Position numbers and translations under genes: made by a program. Shown here one piece after another: positions 43,399 through 52,262 of a DNA stretch of 64,000 nucleotides. The notes beneath the pieces were generated by a model, which did no database searches, was not told where the DNA came from, and was given only the letters and a program-made list of their open reading frames with translations. How positions within the stretch are numbered: position 1 is the stretch's first letter; every line of letters begins with the position of its first letter. The DNA comes from Flavicella sp964230805 (GTDB lineage Bacteria > Bacteroidota > Bacteroidia > Flavobacteriales > Flavobacteriaceae): contig CAXRIA010000016.1 in the NCBI GenBank assembly GCA_964230805.1, positions 32,121 to 96,120 of the forward strand. Reading direction: 5' to 3'.

Positions 43399-44790
43399 CT
43401 ACGAATTAGTAAGTTCCATGAAATATTTGTAAAAATATGGGATGGTTTCAATGCCCTTGAAAAAGTTAAACAAGCCAAAATGTTCATTCGGTGAATGAAT
43501 GGCATCACTGTCAAGCCCAAATCCCATTAAAATAGATTTGCTTTTTAATTCTTTTTCAAAAAGAGAAACAATGGGTATGCTTCCCCCAGAGCGCTGTGGA
43601 ATAGGACTTGCATTAAAAGTAGCTTCATAGGCTTTTTTTGCTGCTTGATAGCCAATGTGGTTGGTTGGAGTCACATAAGGATGTCCACCGTGGTGCGTTT
43701 TAATTTCCACCGAAACCGCTTTTGGTGCCAAACGTTGGAAATAATTGGTAAATAGTTCAGCGATTTCTTCATGATCCTGTCCAGGAACTAGGCGCATCGA
43801 TATTTTTGCATGGGCTTTGGCAGGAATGACAGTTTTGGCACCATCACCTGTATATCCACCCCATATTCCATTGACGTCCAAAGTGGGTCTGATCGCGTTT
43901 CTCTCATTGGTGGAATAGCCCGTTTCACCGTATATTTCTCCTATGTCTAAGGCATTTTTATAGTCTTCCAAAGAAAATGGAGCTTCCGCCATTTGTGCCC
44001 GTTCCTCTATAGATAAAATTTCCACATTTTTGTAAAATCCAGGAATCGTGATTCCCTTTTCTTCGTTGTGCAATTTTGAAATCATTTTGCACAAGATATT
44101 GATGGGATTTGCAACAGCTCCTCCATACAACCCAGAATGCAAATCTCTATTGGGTCCTGTCACGGTCACTTCCATGTAAGAAAGTCCTCTCAATCCTGTG
44201 GTGATGGAAGGTTGTGTATTGGAAATCATTCCCGTGTCAGAGATAAGGATGATGTCGTTTTCTAATTTTTCGAGGTTGTTTTTTACAAACCATTCCAAGC
44301 TTGGAGAGCCAATTTCCTCTTCACCTTCAATCATGAATTTTACATTGCAAGGCAACTGATCGGTTGCGATCAAATATTCTACCGCTTTGATATGCATGAA
44401 CATTTGTCCCTTGTCATCACAAGCACCTCGTGCAAAAATAGCCCCCTCTGGATGAATTTCCGTTGTTTTGATAACGGGTTCAAAAGGAGGGCTGTCCCAA
44501 AGATTTATAGGATCCGCAGGTTGCACATCGTAATGACCATATACCAAGACGGTGGGCAATGTCGTGTCGATAATTTTTTCTGCATAGACCACGGGATACC
44601 CAGGAGTTTCACAAATTTCAACAAGGTCACATCCAATTTCTTTTAAGGATTTTTTGACAAGATTTGCCGTGTCCAAAACATCTTGGTTAAAAGCAGAGTC
44701 TGCGCTGATAGAGGGTTTTTTGAGTAGGTCAAAAAGCTCTTTTACAAATCGATCTTTATGAGCTTCAAGGTATTCTTTTTGGTTTTTCAT
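43399..44790 (-). CDS. M20 family dipeptidase
   Basis: A 463-residue zinc peptidase from the ATG at 44790; the frame opens 30 codons further upstream into the tRNA promoter, which is rejected. Metal-site blocks are VLVYGHYDVQPAD (His and Asp), FARGACDDKGQMFMH, EGEEEIGSP (catalytic Glu) and the C-terminal HSPNEHF. It is similar to CNDP/DapE-like dipeptidases of the cytosol that cleave dipeptides for amino-acid supply. A minus-strand TATTTTTG element lies at 44814-44821, close to the divergent tRNA-Leu promoter. Confidence 0.92.
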   Translation of the reverse strand: MKNQKEYLEAHKDRFVKELFDLLKKPSISADSAFNQDVLDTANLVKKSLKEIGCDLVEICETPGYPVVYAEKIIDTTLPTVLVYGHYDVQPADPINLWDSPPFEPVIKTTEIHPEGAIFARGACDDKGQMFMHIKAVEYLIATDQLPCNVKFMIEGEEEIGSPSLEWFVKNNLEKLENDIILISDTGMISNTQPSITTGLRGLSYMEVTVTGPNRDLHSGLYGGAVANPINILCKMISKLHNEEKGITIPGFYKNVEILSIEERAQMAEAPFSLEDYKNALDIGEIYGETGYSTNERNAIRPTLDVNGIWGGYTGDGAKTVIPAKAHAKISMRLVPGQDHEEIAELFTNYFQRLAPKAVSVEIKTHHGGHPYVTPTNHIGYQAAKKAYEATFNASPIPQRSGGSIPIVSLFEKELKSKSILMGFGLDSDAIHSPNEHFGLFNFFKGIETIPYFYKYFMELTNS

Positions 44791-44841
44791 TGGAGGCAAA
44801 AAAGTTGGTTCTTCAAAAATAATAAAAAACGAATGAACCCC

Positions 44842-44871
44842 TTTGAAATGTATCAATATTGTGTATATTTG
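44842..44871 (+). promoter_or_regulatory. Promoter of tRNA-Leu
   Basis: TTTG at 44842-44845, an 18-base spacer and TATATTTG at 44864-44871, a near-perfect consensus. The tRNA begins at 44883. Confidence 0.78.
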
Positions 44872-44882
44872 CACCCACACAA

Positions 44883-44964
44883 GCGGGCGTGGTGGAATTG
44901 GTAGACACGCTAGACTTAGGATCTAGTGCCGCGAGGTGTGAGAGTTCGAGTCTCTCCGCCCGCA
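44883..44964 (+). tRNA. tRNA-Leu (anticodon UAG)
   Basis: An 82-base class II tRNA. The acceptor GCGGGCG (44883-44889) pairs with CGCCCGC (44957-44963). The anticodon stem CTAGA/TCTAG encloses the loop CTTAGGA, giving anticodon TAG. There is a long variable arm. The T arm is GAGAG, TTCGAGT, CTCTC. The discriminator is A44964; CCA is not encoded. The promoter lies just upstream and a terminator just downstream. Confidence 0.97.
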
Positions 44965-44974
44965 CGAAAGTGTT

Positions 44975-45006
44975 AAGCTTTGGACAATTTGTTCAAAGCT
45001 TTTTTG
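44975..45006 (+). terminator. Rho-independent terminator of tRNA-Leu
   Basis: AAGCTTTG (44975-44982) pairs with CAAAGCTT (44994-45001), with further pairing inside and a T run to 45005. Confidence 0.85.
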
Positions 45007-45139
45007 TTTTTAAAACATTTGTAGAAAATAGATCATCTGATATAACAATATGTAAACAGAATAATCTTAGGTGCCGTCAATGGGTGTATCAATCTCGAAT
45101 TCCTTCATAAAAAAAGGAGATTAAGTCTAAAAATAGTGA

Positions 45140-45147
45140 TAGTTTTG
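45140..45147 (+). promoter_or_regulatory. TAnnTTTG element of ABC-F gene promoter
   Basis: TAGTTTTG, 24 bases before the ATG at 45172. Confidence 0.55.
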
Positions 45148-45171
45148 CAGGGTACAAGAATATGAAAACCA

Positions 45172-47088
45172 ATGCTGAACATACACAATTTAACAGTTTC
45201 CTTTAGTGGAGAAGATCTTTTTTCAGAAATATCATTCAAATTAGAGAAAGGAAATAGAGTCGGTCTTGTTGGGAAGAATGGTGCTGGAAAATCTACTCTA
45301 TTAAAAGTGATTTCTGGAGACATTGAAAACGATGGCGGAACCTTGGCACTTGAAAAGGGTGTTCGTATCGGATTTCTTCGTCAGGATATCGATTTTGTCG
45401 CAGGAAGAACGATTTTGGAAGAGGCCTATCAAGCTTTTGAAGAAATTGTAGAGTTGGAAGGTAGGTTGTCAAAAATCAATGAGGAGTTGGCAACAAGAAC
45501 CGATTACGAAAGTGACTATTATACCCAATTGATTCATGATTTGGATGAGGTTTCCACTCGTTATGAACTATTAGGAGGATACAATTACCAAGGCGATACG
45601 GAGAAAGTATTGCAAGGATTGGGTTTTCAAAGAGAAGATTTTGACAAACGGACCGAAACCTTTTCCGGTGGATGGCGCATGCGAATAGAGTTGGCAAAAT
45701 TATTACTTCAAAAGAATGATATTTTATTGTTGGATGAGCCTACCAATCATTTGGACATTGAATCGATTATTTGGTTGGAAAATTTTTTAAAATCGTATGC
45801 CGGTGCCATTGTGTTGGTTTCTCATGACAAAATGTTCCTAGACAATGTGACAAATCGCACGATTGAAATTTCTTTGGGAAAAATTTACGATTATAAAAAG
45901 CCCTATTCTCAGTATTTGATTTTGCGTGAAGAGATTCGTGAAAAACAATTGCAATCGCAAAAAAATCAAGAAAAAGAAATCAAAGCGAAAGAACAATTAA
46001 TAGAGAAATTTAGAGCAAAGGCGAACAAAGCCTCTATGGCACAATCTCTTATAAAACAATTGGATAAAGTTGAACGCATTGAAGTAGATGTCGAAGACAA
46101 CGCAGTGATGAATGTCAAGTTTCCAATTTCGAAACAACCCGGAAAGGTAGTGGTTGAAACAAAAAAACTTTCCAAAAGTTACGGTGCCAAGAGCGTATTG
46201 GATGACGTGAATTTTATGATTGAACGTTCGGCAAAAATAGCCTTCGTCGGGCAAAATGGACAAGGAAAATCTACCTTGGCAAAAATGATGGTCGGTGAAA
46301 TAGATTACGATGGAAGCATTGCCTTGGGGCACAATGTAGAAATTGGGTATTTTGCTCAAAACCAAGCCGAATATTTGGATGGAGAGAAAACCTTGTTGCA
46401 AACCATGGAAGATGCAGCGAATGATACCAATCGTATGCGCGTGAGAGATATGCTAGGTGCTTTTTTGTTTGGAGGCGATGACGTTGATAAAAAAGTAAAA
46501 GTCCTGTCTGGTGGTGAGAGAAATCGTTTGGCAATTTGTAAAATGTTATTGAGTCCTTTCAATGTATTGATTATGGATGAACCGACCAACCATTTAGACA
46601 TCGTCTCAAAAAATGTTCTCAAAAAAGCATTGCAACAATTTGAAGGTACGTTGATATTGGTTTCTCATGATCGCGATTTTTTACAGGGGCTTACAGACAA
46701 AGTTTTTGGTTTCAAGGATGGCTTAATCAAAGAATATTTAGGAGACATTGATTATTTTTTGGAAGAGCACAAACTAGCGAGTTTGCGAGAAGCTGAAAAA
46801 AAGACAAAGGTTGTGGAGGTCAAAGAATCAAAAAAAGAAGCTCACAAGTTGAGTCGACAAGAAGAAAAAGAGTTGAAGCAATTAAAAAACAAGTTGAGTA
46901 AAGTGGAAAGAACGATCGCCTCTATTGAAAAAGAAGTGTTGGAAATGGATGCCGCATTGGCAGAGGATTATGAAACAGTTTCCTCAAACCCTGAGTTTTT
47001 TGAGAAATACCAATCGAAAAAAGACAGCTTAGATACTTTAATGGAAGACTGGGAGTCTTTGGATGAACGACTGAATTCCTATGCTTAA
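45172..47088 (+). CDS. ABC-F family ATPase (translation factor, Uup-like)
   Basis: A 638-residue soluble protein with two ATP-binding cassettes: Walker A GKNGAGKST (about 37) and GQNGQGKST (about 362), signatures FSGGWRMRIELAKLL and LSGGERNRLAICK, and two LLDEPTNHLDI or IMDEPTNHLDI Walker B blocks. A linker rich in Lys, Glu and Gln joins them, and a C-terminal coiled coil lies at about 545-638. It has no membrane domain. ABC-F proteins act on the ribosome. The C-terminal coiled coil suggests an Uup-like member, though the exact subgroup is uncertain. It is unlikely to be a resistance type; that is inference from length and context. Confidence 0.92.
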   Translation: MLNIHNLTVSFSGEDLFSEISFKLEKGNRVGLVGKNGAGKSTLLKVISGDIENDGGTLALEKGVRIGFLRQDIDFVAGRTILEEAYQAFEEIVELEGRLSKINEELATRTDYESDYYTQLIHDLDEVSTRYELLGGYNYQGDTEKVLQGLGFQREDFDKRTETFSGGWRMRIELAKLLLQKNDILLLDEPTNHLDIESIIWLENFLKSYAGAIVLVSHDKMFLDNVTNRTIEISLGKIYDYKKPYSQYLILREEIREKQLQSQKNQEKEIKAKEQLIEKFRAKANKASMAQSLIKQLDKVERIEVDVEDNAVMNVKFPISKQPGKVVVETKKLSKSYGAKSVLDDVNFMIERSAKIAFVGQNGQGKSTLAKMMVGEIDYDGSIALGHNVEIGYFAQNQAEYLDGEKTLLQTMEDAANDTNRMRVRDMLGAFLFGGDDVDKKVKVLSGGERNRLAICKMLLSPFNVLIMDEPTNHLDIVSKNVLKKALQQFEGTLILVSHDRDFLQGLTDKVFGFKDGLIKEYLGDIDYFLEEHKLASLREAEKKTKVVEVKESKKEAHKLSRQEEKELKQLKNKLSKVERTIASIEKEVLEMDAALAEDYETVSSNPEFFEKYQSKKDSLDTLMEDWESLDERLNSYA

Positions 47089-47131
47089 GCGCATAAAATC
47101 GGTTTGTGCGAGCGCATAAAACAAATATAAA

Positions 47132-48058
47132 ATGAACTTGACAAGCCCCATAATAGAATTGGAACTCCCCATTTTACAAGAGAAGAGAGTCTCTTTGTTT
47201 GTGAAAAGAGAAGACCTAATACATCCTGTAATTTCTGGAAATAAATACCGTAAATTATATTATAATTTACGCATGGCTGAAAAGTTAGGCAAGAAAAAAC
47301 TGGTTACTTTTGGAGGCGCTTATTCCAATCACATTTTGGCAACGGCATGTGCAGGTGCTGCCTTTGGTTTTGAAACAATTGGAATTATTCGCGGAGAAGA
47401 GTTAGCTAATGATTTATCCGCCACTTTGGCGTCAAATCCAACATTGAAGGCAGCAAAGGAATATGGTATGAAGCTTCAATTCCTAACACGTTCTGAATAC
47501 AAAAAAAAGCATACAACGGGTTTTTTAAAAGATTTGCAAGCATTCTATCCTGAGGCTTATCTCATACCTGAGGGAGGGACAAATGACCTGGCAGTTAAAG
47601 GATGTGAGGAGATATTAGACAATCAAACAGAAAAATTTGATACGATCTGTTTGGCAGTGGGAACAGGGGGAACCATTTCAGGAATTATCAATGCCTCAAA
47701 TACAAAGCAAAGAGTAATTGGTTTTCCCGCGCTTAAAGGCGATTTTTTGAGGGAAGAAATCGAAAAAAACAAAGTCACAAAAACCAATTGGGAGCTCAAT
47801 CAAGCGTATCATTTTGGAGGCTATGGGAAGGTGACAAAAGAGTTGGTCAGCTTTGTGAATGACTTTAAAAAAGAAGTAGGGATTCCTTTGGACCCCATTT
47901 ACACAGGGAAAATGATGTTTGGTGTCTTAGATTTGATTGCGAAAGATTTCTTTCCTGAAAATTCAAAGATTTTGACAATTCACACAGGGGGTTTGCAAGG
48001 CATTCGGGGAATGAATATCTTGCTAAAAAAAAGAGGGTTGCCTTTGATTGATTTTTAA
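47132..48058 (+). CDS. PLP-dependent deaminase/D-cysteine desulfhydrase-like enzyme
   Basis: A 308-residue fold type II PLP enzyme. GNKYRKLYYN (36-45) contains the PLP lysine, probably Lys41; GGAYSNH (60-66) is the second conserved block, and AVGTGGTISGI binds the phosphate. The sequence fits the ACC deaminase/D-cysteine desulfhydrase family. True ACC deaminase needs specific residues that I cannot confirm, so D-cysteine desulfhydrase-like activity is more likely. It lies 43 bases after the ABC-F stop and is followed at once by the LysM gene. Confidence 0.87.
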   Translation: MNLTSPIIELELPILQEKRVSLFVKREDLIHPVISGNKYRKLYYNLRMAEKLGKKKLVTFGGAYSNHILATACAGAAFGFETIGIIRGEELANDLSATLASNPTLKAAKEYGMKLQFLTRSEYKKKHTTGFLKDLQAFYPEAYLIPEGGTNDLAVKGCEEILDNQTEKFDTICLAVGTGGTISGIINASNTKQRVIGFPALKGDFLREEIEKNKVTKTNWELNQAYHFGGYGKVTKELVSFVNDFKKEVGIPLDPIYTGKMMFGVLDLIAKDFFPENSKILTIHTGGLQGIRGMNILLKKRGLPLIDF

Positions 48059-48067
48059 GTGAATAAA

Positions 48068-48901
48068 ATGAACAATCGAATTTTGCATTTTAACAACAAT
48101 ACTTTAGGTTGGAAGTTTTATAGAATAGTCGGTTTCTTGATCGTTGCGTTTTTGGTAGGCTGTGGTTCTAGTCGCAAAACAGTGAAACGAATACCTGTGC
48201 CGAAGGTTGTTATCGAAACGCCAAAAGACAAAAAAGTAAAAAGAGAAGTTGCCAAGCTTCTCAAAAAAAAATCGCGGTTGAATATTAGAACCATAGCCTA
48301 CATCAGCAAATATGCAGAAACGGCAATGCACGAGATGAAAAAAAATAAAATTCCAGCGAGTATCACACTAGCACAGGGGATTTTGGAGTCGGGGAATGGT
48401 GTTAGTCAGTTGGCTTTGCGATCAAACAATCATTTTGGAGTGAAATGTCACAAAGGTTGGAATGGGAAGTCGGTGCGTCACGATGATGATAAAAAACAAG
48501 AGTGTTTCCGAAAATACAAGGAAGTGTCAGATTCTTACAAAGATCACTCAAAATTTTTAAAGACAAGAAGTCGCTATAATTTTTTGTTTCAATTGAAAAA
48601 AGACGATTACAAAGGGTGGGCAAAAGGATTGAAAAGAGCAGGTTATGCCACGGATAAAAAATATCCAAAAAAACTAATTCATTTGATTGAAACCTATCAT
48701 TTGTACAATTACGATAAGATTGTGTTGCGGAAAAAAATAAAAGAAACAAAGAAAGGGAAAGCAAAAATCTATCGTGTCAAAAAAGGTGACACCTTGTTTT
48801 CGATAGCTAAAAAGTACAATGTTTCTGTTGAAGAATTAAAAAATAGGAATGATTTGAAATCAAATGCAATCAGCATCGACCAAGAATTATGGGTAAAATA
48901 A
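48068..48901 (+). CDS. Glucosaminidase-domain lipoprotein with LysM
   Basis: A 277-residue protein from the ATG at 48068; a GTG at 48059 directly after the preceding stop is the alternative. The signal ends FLVGC, predicting a lipoprotein. The glucosaminidase domain (about 85-210) carries ITLAQGILESGNGVSQLA, with the catalytic Glu, and NNHFGVKCHKGW. A LysM domain follows at the end (YRVKKGDTLFSIAKKYNVS). It is expected to cut peptidoglycan glycan strands at the outer membrane. A long terminator stem follows. Confidence 0.92.
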   Translation: MNNRILHFNNNTLGWKFYRIVGFLIVAFLVGCGSSRKTVKRIPVPKVVIETPKDKKVKREVAKLLKKKSRLNIRTIAYISKYAETAMHEMKKNKIPASITLAQGILESGNGVSQLALRSNNHFGVKCHKGWNGKSVRHDDDKKQECFRKYKEVSDSYKDHSKFLKTRSRYNFLFQLKKDDYKGWAKGLKRAGYATDKKYPKKLIHLIETYHLYNYDKIVLRKKIKETKKGKAKIYRVKKGDTLFSIAKKYNVSVEELKNRNDLKSNAISIDQELWVK

Positions 48902-48947
48902 AAACGAGATCGTCTAAAAATTACTTTTTTAGACGATCTCGTTTTTT
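48901..48947. terminator. Bidirectional terminator between convergent genes
   Basis: A 19-bp stem: 48902-48920 pairs with 48926-48944, with the loop TTACT. Core bases are CGAGATCGTCT and AGACGATCTCG. T runs flank it in both directions, serving the LysM gene (plus) and the basic exported protein gene (minus). Confidence 0.93.
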
Positions 48948-48964
48948 AGGTGTTCCATAGGATG

Positions 48965-49369
48965 TTAATTCCTTTCAATTGCTGGCATTCGTTTCATTTT
49001 ACTTTTTCTTTTTTTTTTCTTTTTTTTCCATTTTTTGAATTGCTTTTTTGTTAAAATAGATTTCATCTTTTTTTGGAAAGCCTTTTTTTGTTTAAATTTT
49101 TCATTTGTTTGAGTTACAGTTTTATTTTTTGACTCTCTGTTGGCTTTGCGCTCTTTTCTTTTTTTAATGGATTCCACGAGCAGCGGTTTTATCTTTTGCT
49201 GTTGCGAATTTGATAGACCTAATGAACGGGTCATTTTTTTTAACGCTATACTGGCTTTCTGTTCAGTACTTAAATTTAATTTCTTGGACGTGTCTTGGTT
49301 TCCCGATTGTGCTAGGGTCAAGGAAAAGGTGAAAATTGTTAAAATAGCGGATAACATTATTTTTTTCAT
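48965..49369 (-). CDS. Very basic exported protein, function unknown
   Basis: A 134-residue protein from the ATG at 49369 with a clear signal peptide, MKKIMLSAILTIFTFSLTLA. The mature part is extremely Lys/Arg-rich; its C-terminus has long Lys runs. Two segments, around SLGLSNSQQQKIKPLLVES and SILTKKQFKKW, look like the LTxxQ-type helices of Spy/CpxP-like periplasmic proteins, which is only a weak match. It sits before the AsmA-like gene region on the same strand. The gene is real by signal peptide and terminator; the function is open. Confidence 0.72.
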   Translation of the reverse strand: MKKIMLSAILTIFTFSLTLAQSGNQDTSKKLNLSTEQKASIALKKMTRSLGLSNSQQQKIKPLLVESIKKRKERKANRESKNKTVTQTNEKFKQKKAFQKKMKSILTKKQFKKWKKKKKKRKSKMKRMPAIERN

Positions 49370-49441
49370 GGCATAGAATTTAAAGGTTCGTATATAACTG
49401 CTTGACAATCTTTAATTTGATAAATAATAGGTGCTTAGTAG

Positions 49442-51973
49442 TTACCTAAACAGCCCGTTTAGTAATTTTTTAGTTTTGTTTTTGAGCTCATTTTTTTTGG
49501 TGTCTTCTTTAGAACGCTTTTTATCAAAAATATTGTTTACAAGATTTTCTTTTTGAGCTTTGACTATCTTTTTCGTCAATGCTCTTGTAGCTGATTTCAT
49601 GTTGGTTTTTATGAATGGCTCATTGACTGATCCGTTAATGGAAAGTATTATTGGAATACTAATTTCATTTTTATCGCTACCTGATAAATTCGCAATAGAA
49701 CTAGTAATACTGCCTCCAAAATAAGATGCAGGTAGATCCATTTGTATATCGTAGTTTATTTGATTATTAAAACTATGCCCACCACTTAATTGGATAGGAA
49801 TACCATCGTAACTACCGATTTTAAATGGTTTAAAATTTACTTTTCCTCGTTCAAAAGAGACTTGCGCTTTTATTTTTTTGAGGTTTAATTTTGAAAAATC
49901 AACGAATGAAAGTTGGGAATCAATTAAGTTCAAAACTTTTGATTTTTTAGGATCGATTTTAGCTACCTCCAAATGAGCAAGTGCTTTGCCAGAAATGCTT
50001 TGTAGGTCAGGAGAAAATTTATTGTCTAAATCCCCATTCAATTTAAATGCAGTGCTTATTTTGCCATTGAAGATATGGGCAATAGGAGCCATTGAATTCA
50101 GTAGTTTCATAGAACCAAAAGAACTAGCAATGTCGAAATTTTGGATATTTAAGTCAAAATCGAAAAGACTAGGGCTGGGTTTGGTGTTTACAAAACCTTC
50201 GACAACAATGTTGCCCTCAAACATTTTTGCAGTTGTTTTTTCAAAAACAGCTTTTTGGTCGTTGATTTTTACAACGCCTGTAAGATCTTTTAGTACTAAG
50301 TTGTCGTACAAAACCTTTTGAGCATTGACTGTTAGGTGAGCATTTATTTTTGCAGGAATTTTCATGGATTCAAGAGAGGAAATGGTATCAGTAGCGCTAT
50401 CAGAGGTGCTGTTTGAATTGAGTAAATCTTTTGCGTTTAGAAAGGAAGAGTTCATGTTAAAATCACCTTGCAATTCACCATGGTCAAAAAGATAAGGATA
50501 TAGATTCTTAATGTTTCCGTAGAGTTCCAGGTCACTAGCTCCCGTTTTGGCTTCAAGTTTTTTCAAAGAGATTTTTTTTGGATCAAAAGATAGCTGCGCC
50601 GCATGTATATGAATTGGGTTTGGAAGCAATTCCGTGTCGGTTACAAAATTGTGAAAGGATACATAGCCAGCATTTGAAATTTGTTTGAAGTCTTTATTTT
50701 CAAGGGCTTTTTTCGTGAAAGAACTCGTAATTTGGGCTTCTATTTTTCCTTGAAGTTTTTGTTTTAATTGTAGGGGATACGATTCGGAGATGTTTTTTAA
50801 GTCAATACGTCCTGTGAATGTGGCTTGTACTTTAGGATTGTTGGCAATGTTGGTGATTTTACTTTTCGCTGAGAATACATCTTGATCTATTTTAAAACGA
50901 AGTGTTTTTATAACAAGGGCAGTATCGTCTATTTTTCCTGTTGTGTTTGTAATTTCCGTATTTATAAAAATATCTTCAACCGTTTTTGGAAGTTCAGGAT
51001 ATTTGAAGGAAGCATTTTTTGTGTCGATATGGAATTTAAATTTAGGAATGTCAGACATATTGTACAGTCCTTTTACATGTCCTCTGAAATTTAGATCCCC
51101 TGTTGTTTTGACATCTTTAAAGTTAGAGGTATAGGCGGAAGGAATCAATGATAACAGACTTTTAAATTCAGAGGAGACCGTATTAAAATTGAAATCCATG
51201 GATATGTTTTCTTCTTTTTGCTGCACAAAGCCGTCTGCATGAAGAATCAAATCATTTATTTTAAGATTGTTTTCTTTAAAAGTGAATTTCCTGTTTTTTA
51301 AATCCAAGTCGAATTCAGCTTTTAAATTGGCGGTAGCTTCGTGTAAATAATCAATATTTGCCATTGAAAACGAAAGTTTTTCAATGGAAGATTGTGTTCG
51401 TAGGTGAATAGTTTTTCCATTTAATGCTGCAGCTCCTTTGTGGTTGAGGTTGCGGGCTTTGAGATGAACGTTGCCAGCGCTGTCAAGATAGTTTAGGTTG
51501 ATGTTTTTTAATTGATAGGAATCAATATTTAATGAAAAGTCAGAACTGTCAGTTGTCTCATTTTTTAAGGTTTCGTCTTTCTTCTTACTGAGGTCGTAAT
51601 TATGAGCTCCTTGTTCATTAGTCATTAAATTTAAATGTCCATTTTCAAGAGCAATTGATTTTATGGTTGGGCGTTTTTCAAAAATATTGAGAAGTCCTGT
51701 TTTTAAATGAATCGATTCAAGAAATACAAGTGTGTCTTTGTGAAAAGCGGTGTCGGATTGAATGAATAAATCAGCAATTGCAATGGTAGCATTTGGAAAA
51801 TTTTGAAATAAACTGATGTGAATGTCTCGAAACGAGACGGTTGCATCAATGGATTTATTAATTTCCACAGTTGCAATGTCAGTGATTTGTTTTTTGAATA
51901 GAAGAGGAATGCTAGTGAAAAATGCGAATACAATGAAGATCAGTAAAAAAATGATTTTGAATATTTTTTTCAT
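49442..51973 (-). CDS. AsmA-like envelope protein
   Basis: An 843-residue protein from the ATG at 51973. An N-terminal membrane anchor (about 2-22, KKIFKIIFLLIFIVFAFF) is followed by a long beta-rich periplasmic region with AsmA features: VEINKSIDATVSFRDIHISLF near the N-terminus and AsmA C-terminal patterns such as KINAHLTVNAQKVLYDNLVL and VNFKPFKIGSYDGIPIQLSG. AsmA/TamB-like proteins are thought to aid lipid transport between membranes; the exact role is unknown. The frame opens 32 codons further upstream, which I reject because the anchor would no longer be N-terminal. Confidence 0.88.
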   Translation of the reverse strand: MKKIFKIIFLLIFIVFAFFTSIPLLFKKQITDIATVEINKSIDATVSFRDIHISLFQNFPNATIAIADLFIQSDTAFHKDTLVFLESIHLKTGLLNIFEKRPTIKSIALENGHLNLMTNEQGAHNYDLSKKKDETLKNETTDSSDFSLNIDSYQLKNINLNYLDSAGNVHLKARNLNHKGAAALNGKTIHLRTQSSIEKLSFSMANIDYLHEATANLKAEFDLDLKNRKFTFKENNLKINDLILHADGFVQQKEENISMDFNFNTVSSEFKSLLSLIPSAYTSNFKDVKTTGDLNFRGHVKGLYNMSDIPKFKFHIDTKNASFKYPELPKTVEDIFINTEITNTTGKIDDTALVIKTLRFKIDQDVFSAKSKITNIANNPKVQATFTGRIDLKNISESYPLQLKQKLQGKIEAQITSSFTKKALENKDFKQISNAGYVSFHNFVTDTELLPNPIHIHAAQLSFDPKKISLKKLEAKTGASDLELYGNIKNLYPYLFDHGELQGDFNMNSSFLNAKDLLNSNSTSDSATDTISSLESMKIPAKINAHLTVNAQKVLYDNLVLKDLTGVVKINDQKAVFEKTTAKMFEGNIVVEGFVNTKPSPSLFDFDLNIQNFDIASSFGSMKLLNSMAPIAHIFNGKISTAFKLNGDLDNKFSPDLQSISGKALAHLEVAKIDPKKSKVLNLIDSQLSFVDFSKLNLKKIKAQVSFERGKVNFKPFKIGSYDGIPIQLSGGHSFNNQINYDIQMDLPASYFGGSITSSIANLSGSDKNEISIPIILSINGSVNEPFIKTNMKSATRALTKKIVKAQKENLVNNIFDKKRSKEDTKKNELKNKTKKLLNGLFR

Positions 51974-52055
51974 GCCAAAAATTTTGAAACCTAAAATACA
52001 ATCTATTGAGAGCGTTGTCAACAAGAGATTTCCTAAAAAGATGTTAAGATTGGGT

Positions 52056-52086
52056 GAAAAAAAACCCACTCTACGAATAGAGTGGG
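52056..52086 (-). terminator. Rho-independent terminator of lysS
   Basis: CCCACTCTA (52064-52072) pairs with TAGAGTGGG (52077-52085), with a 4-base loop. On the minus strand eight T residues follow. It lies about 180 bases after the lysS stop; that gap holds no recognised gene. Confidence 0.85.
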
Positions 52087-52262
52087 AAAATTGCTATGAA
52101 AAAGAAATTGGTGTTGAACACCAACTATTCAAATTTAACAAAAAAAACCGTTTGAAAATAAATTTTCTGAATTTTTTTGTGGTTCTTCCTCTTTTATTAA
52201 TAAATGTTAAGGAAAGCGGCCCTTTGAAAAAGTTGTCTGTTGCATCAGAAACACTTTTAAGA

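Noticed and set aside
47090..47131. Twice repeated CGCATAAAA between the ABC-F and PLP enzyme genes as an insertion scar
   Set aside because: It is too short (9 bases) and lies in a 43-base gap with no target duplication or element sequence.
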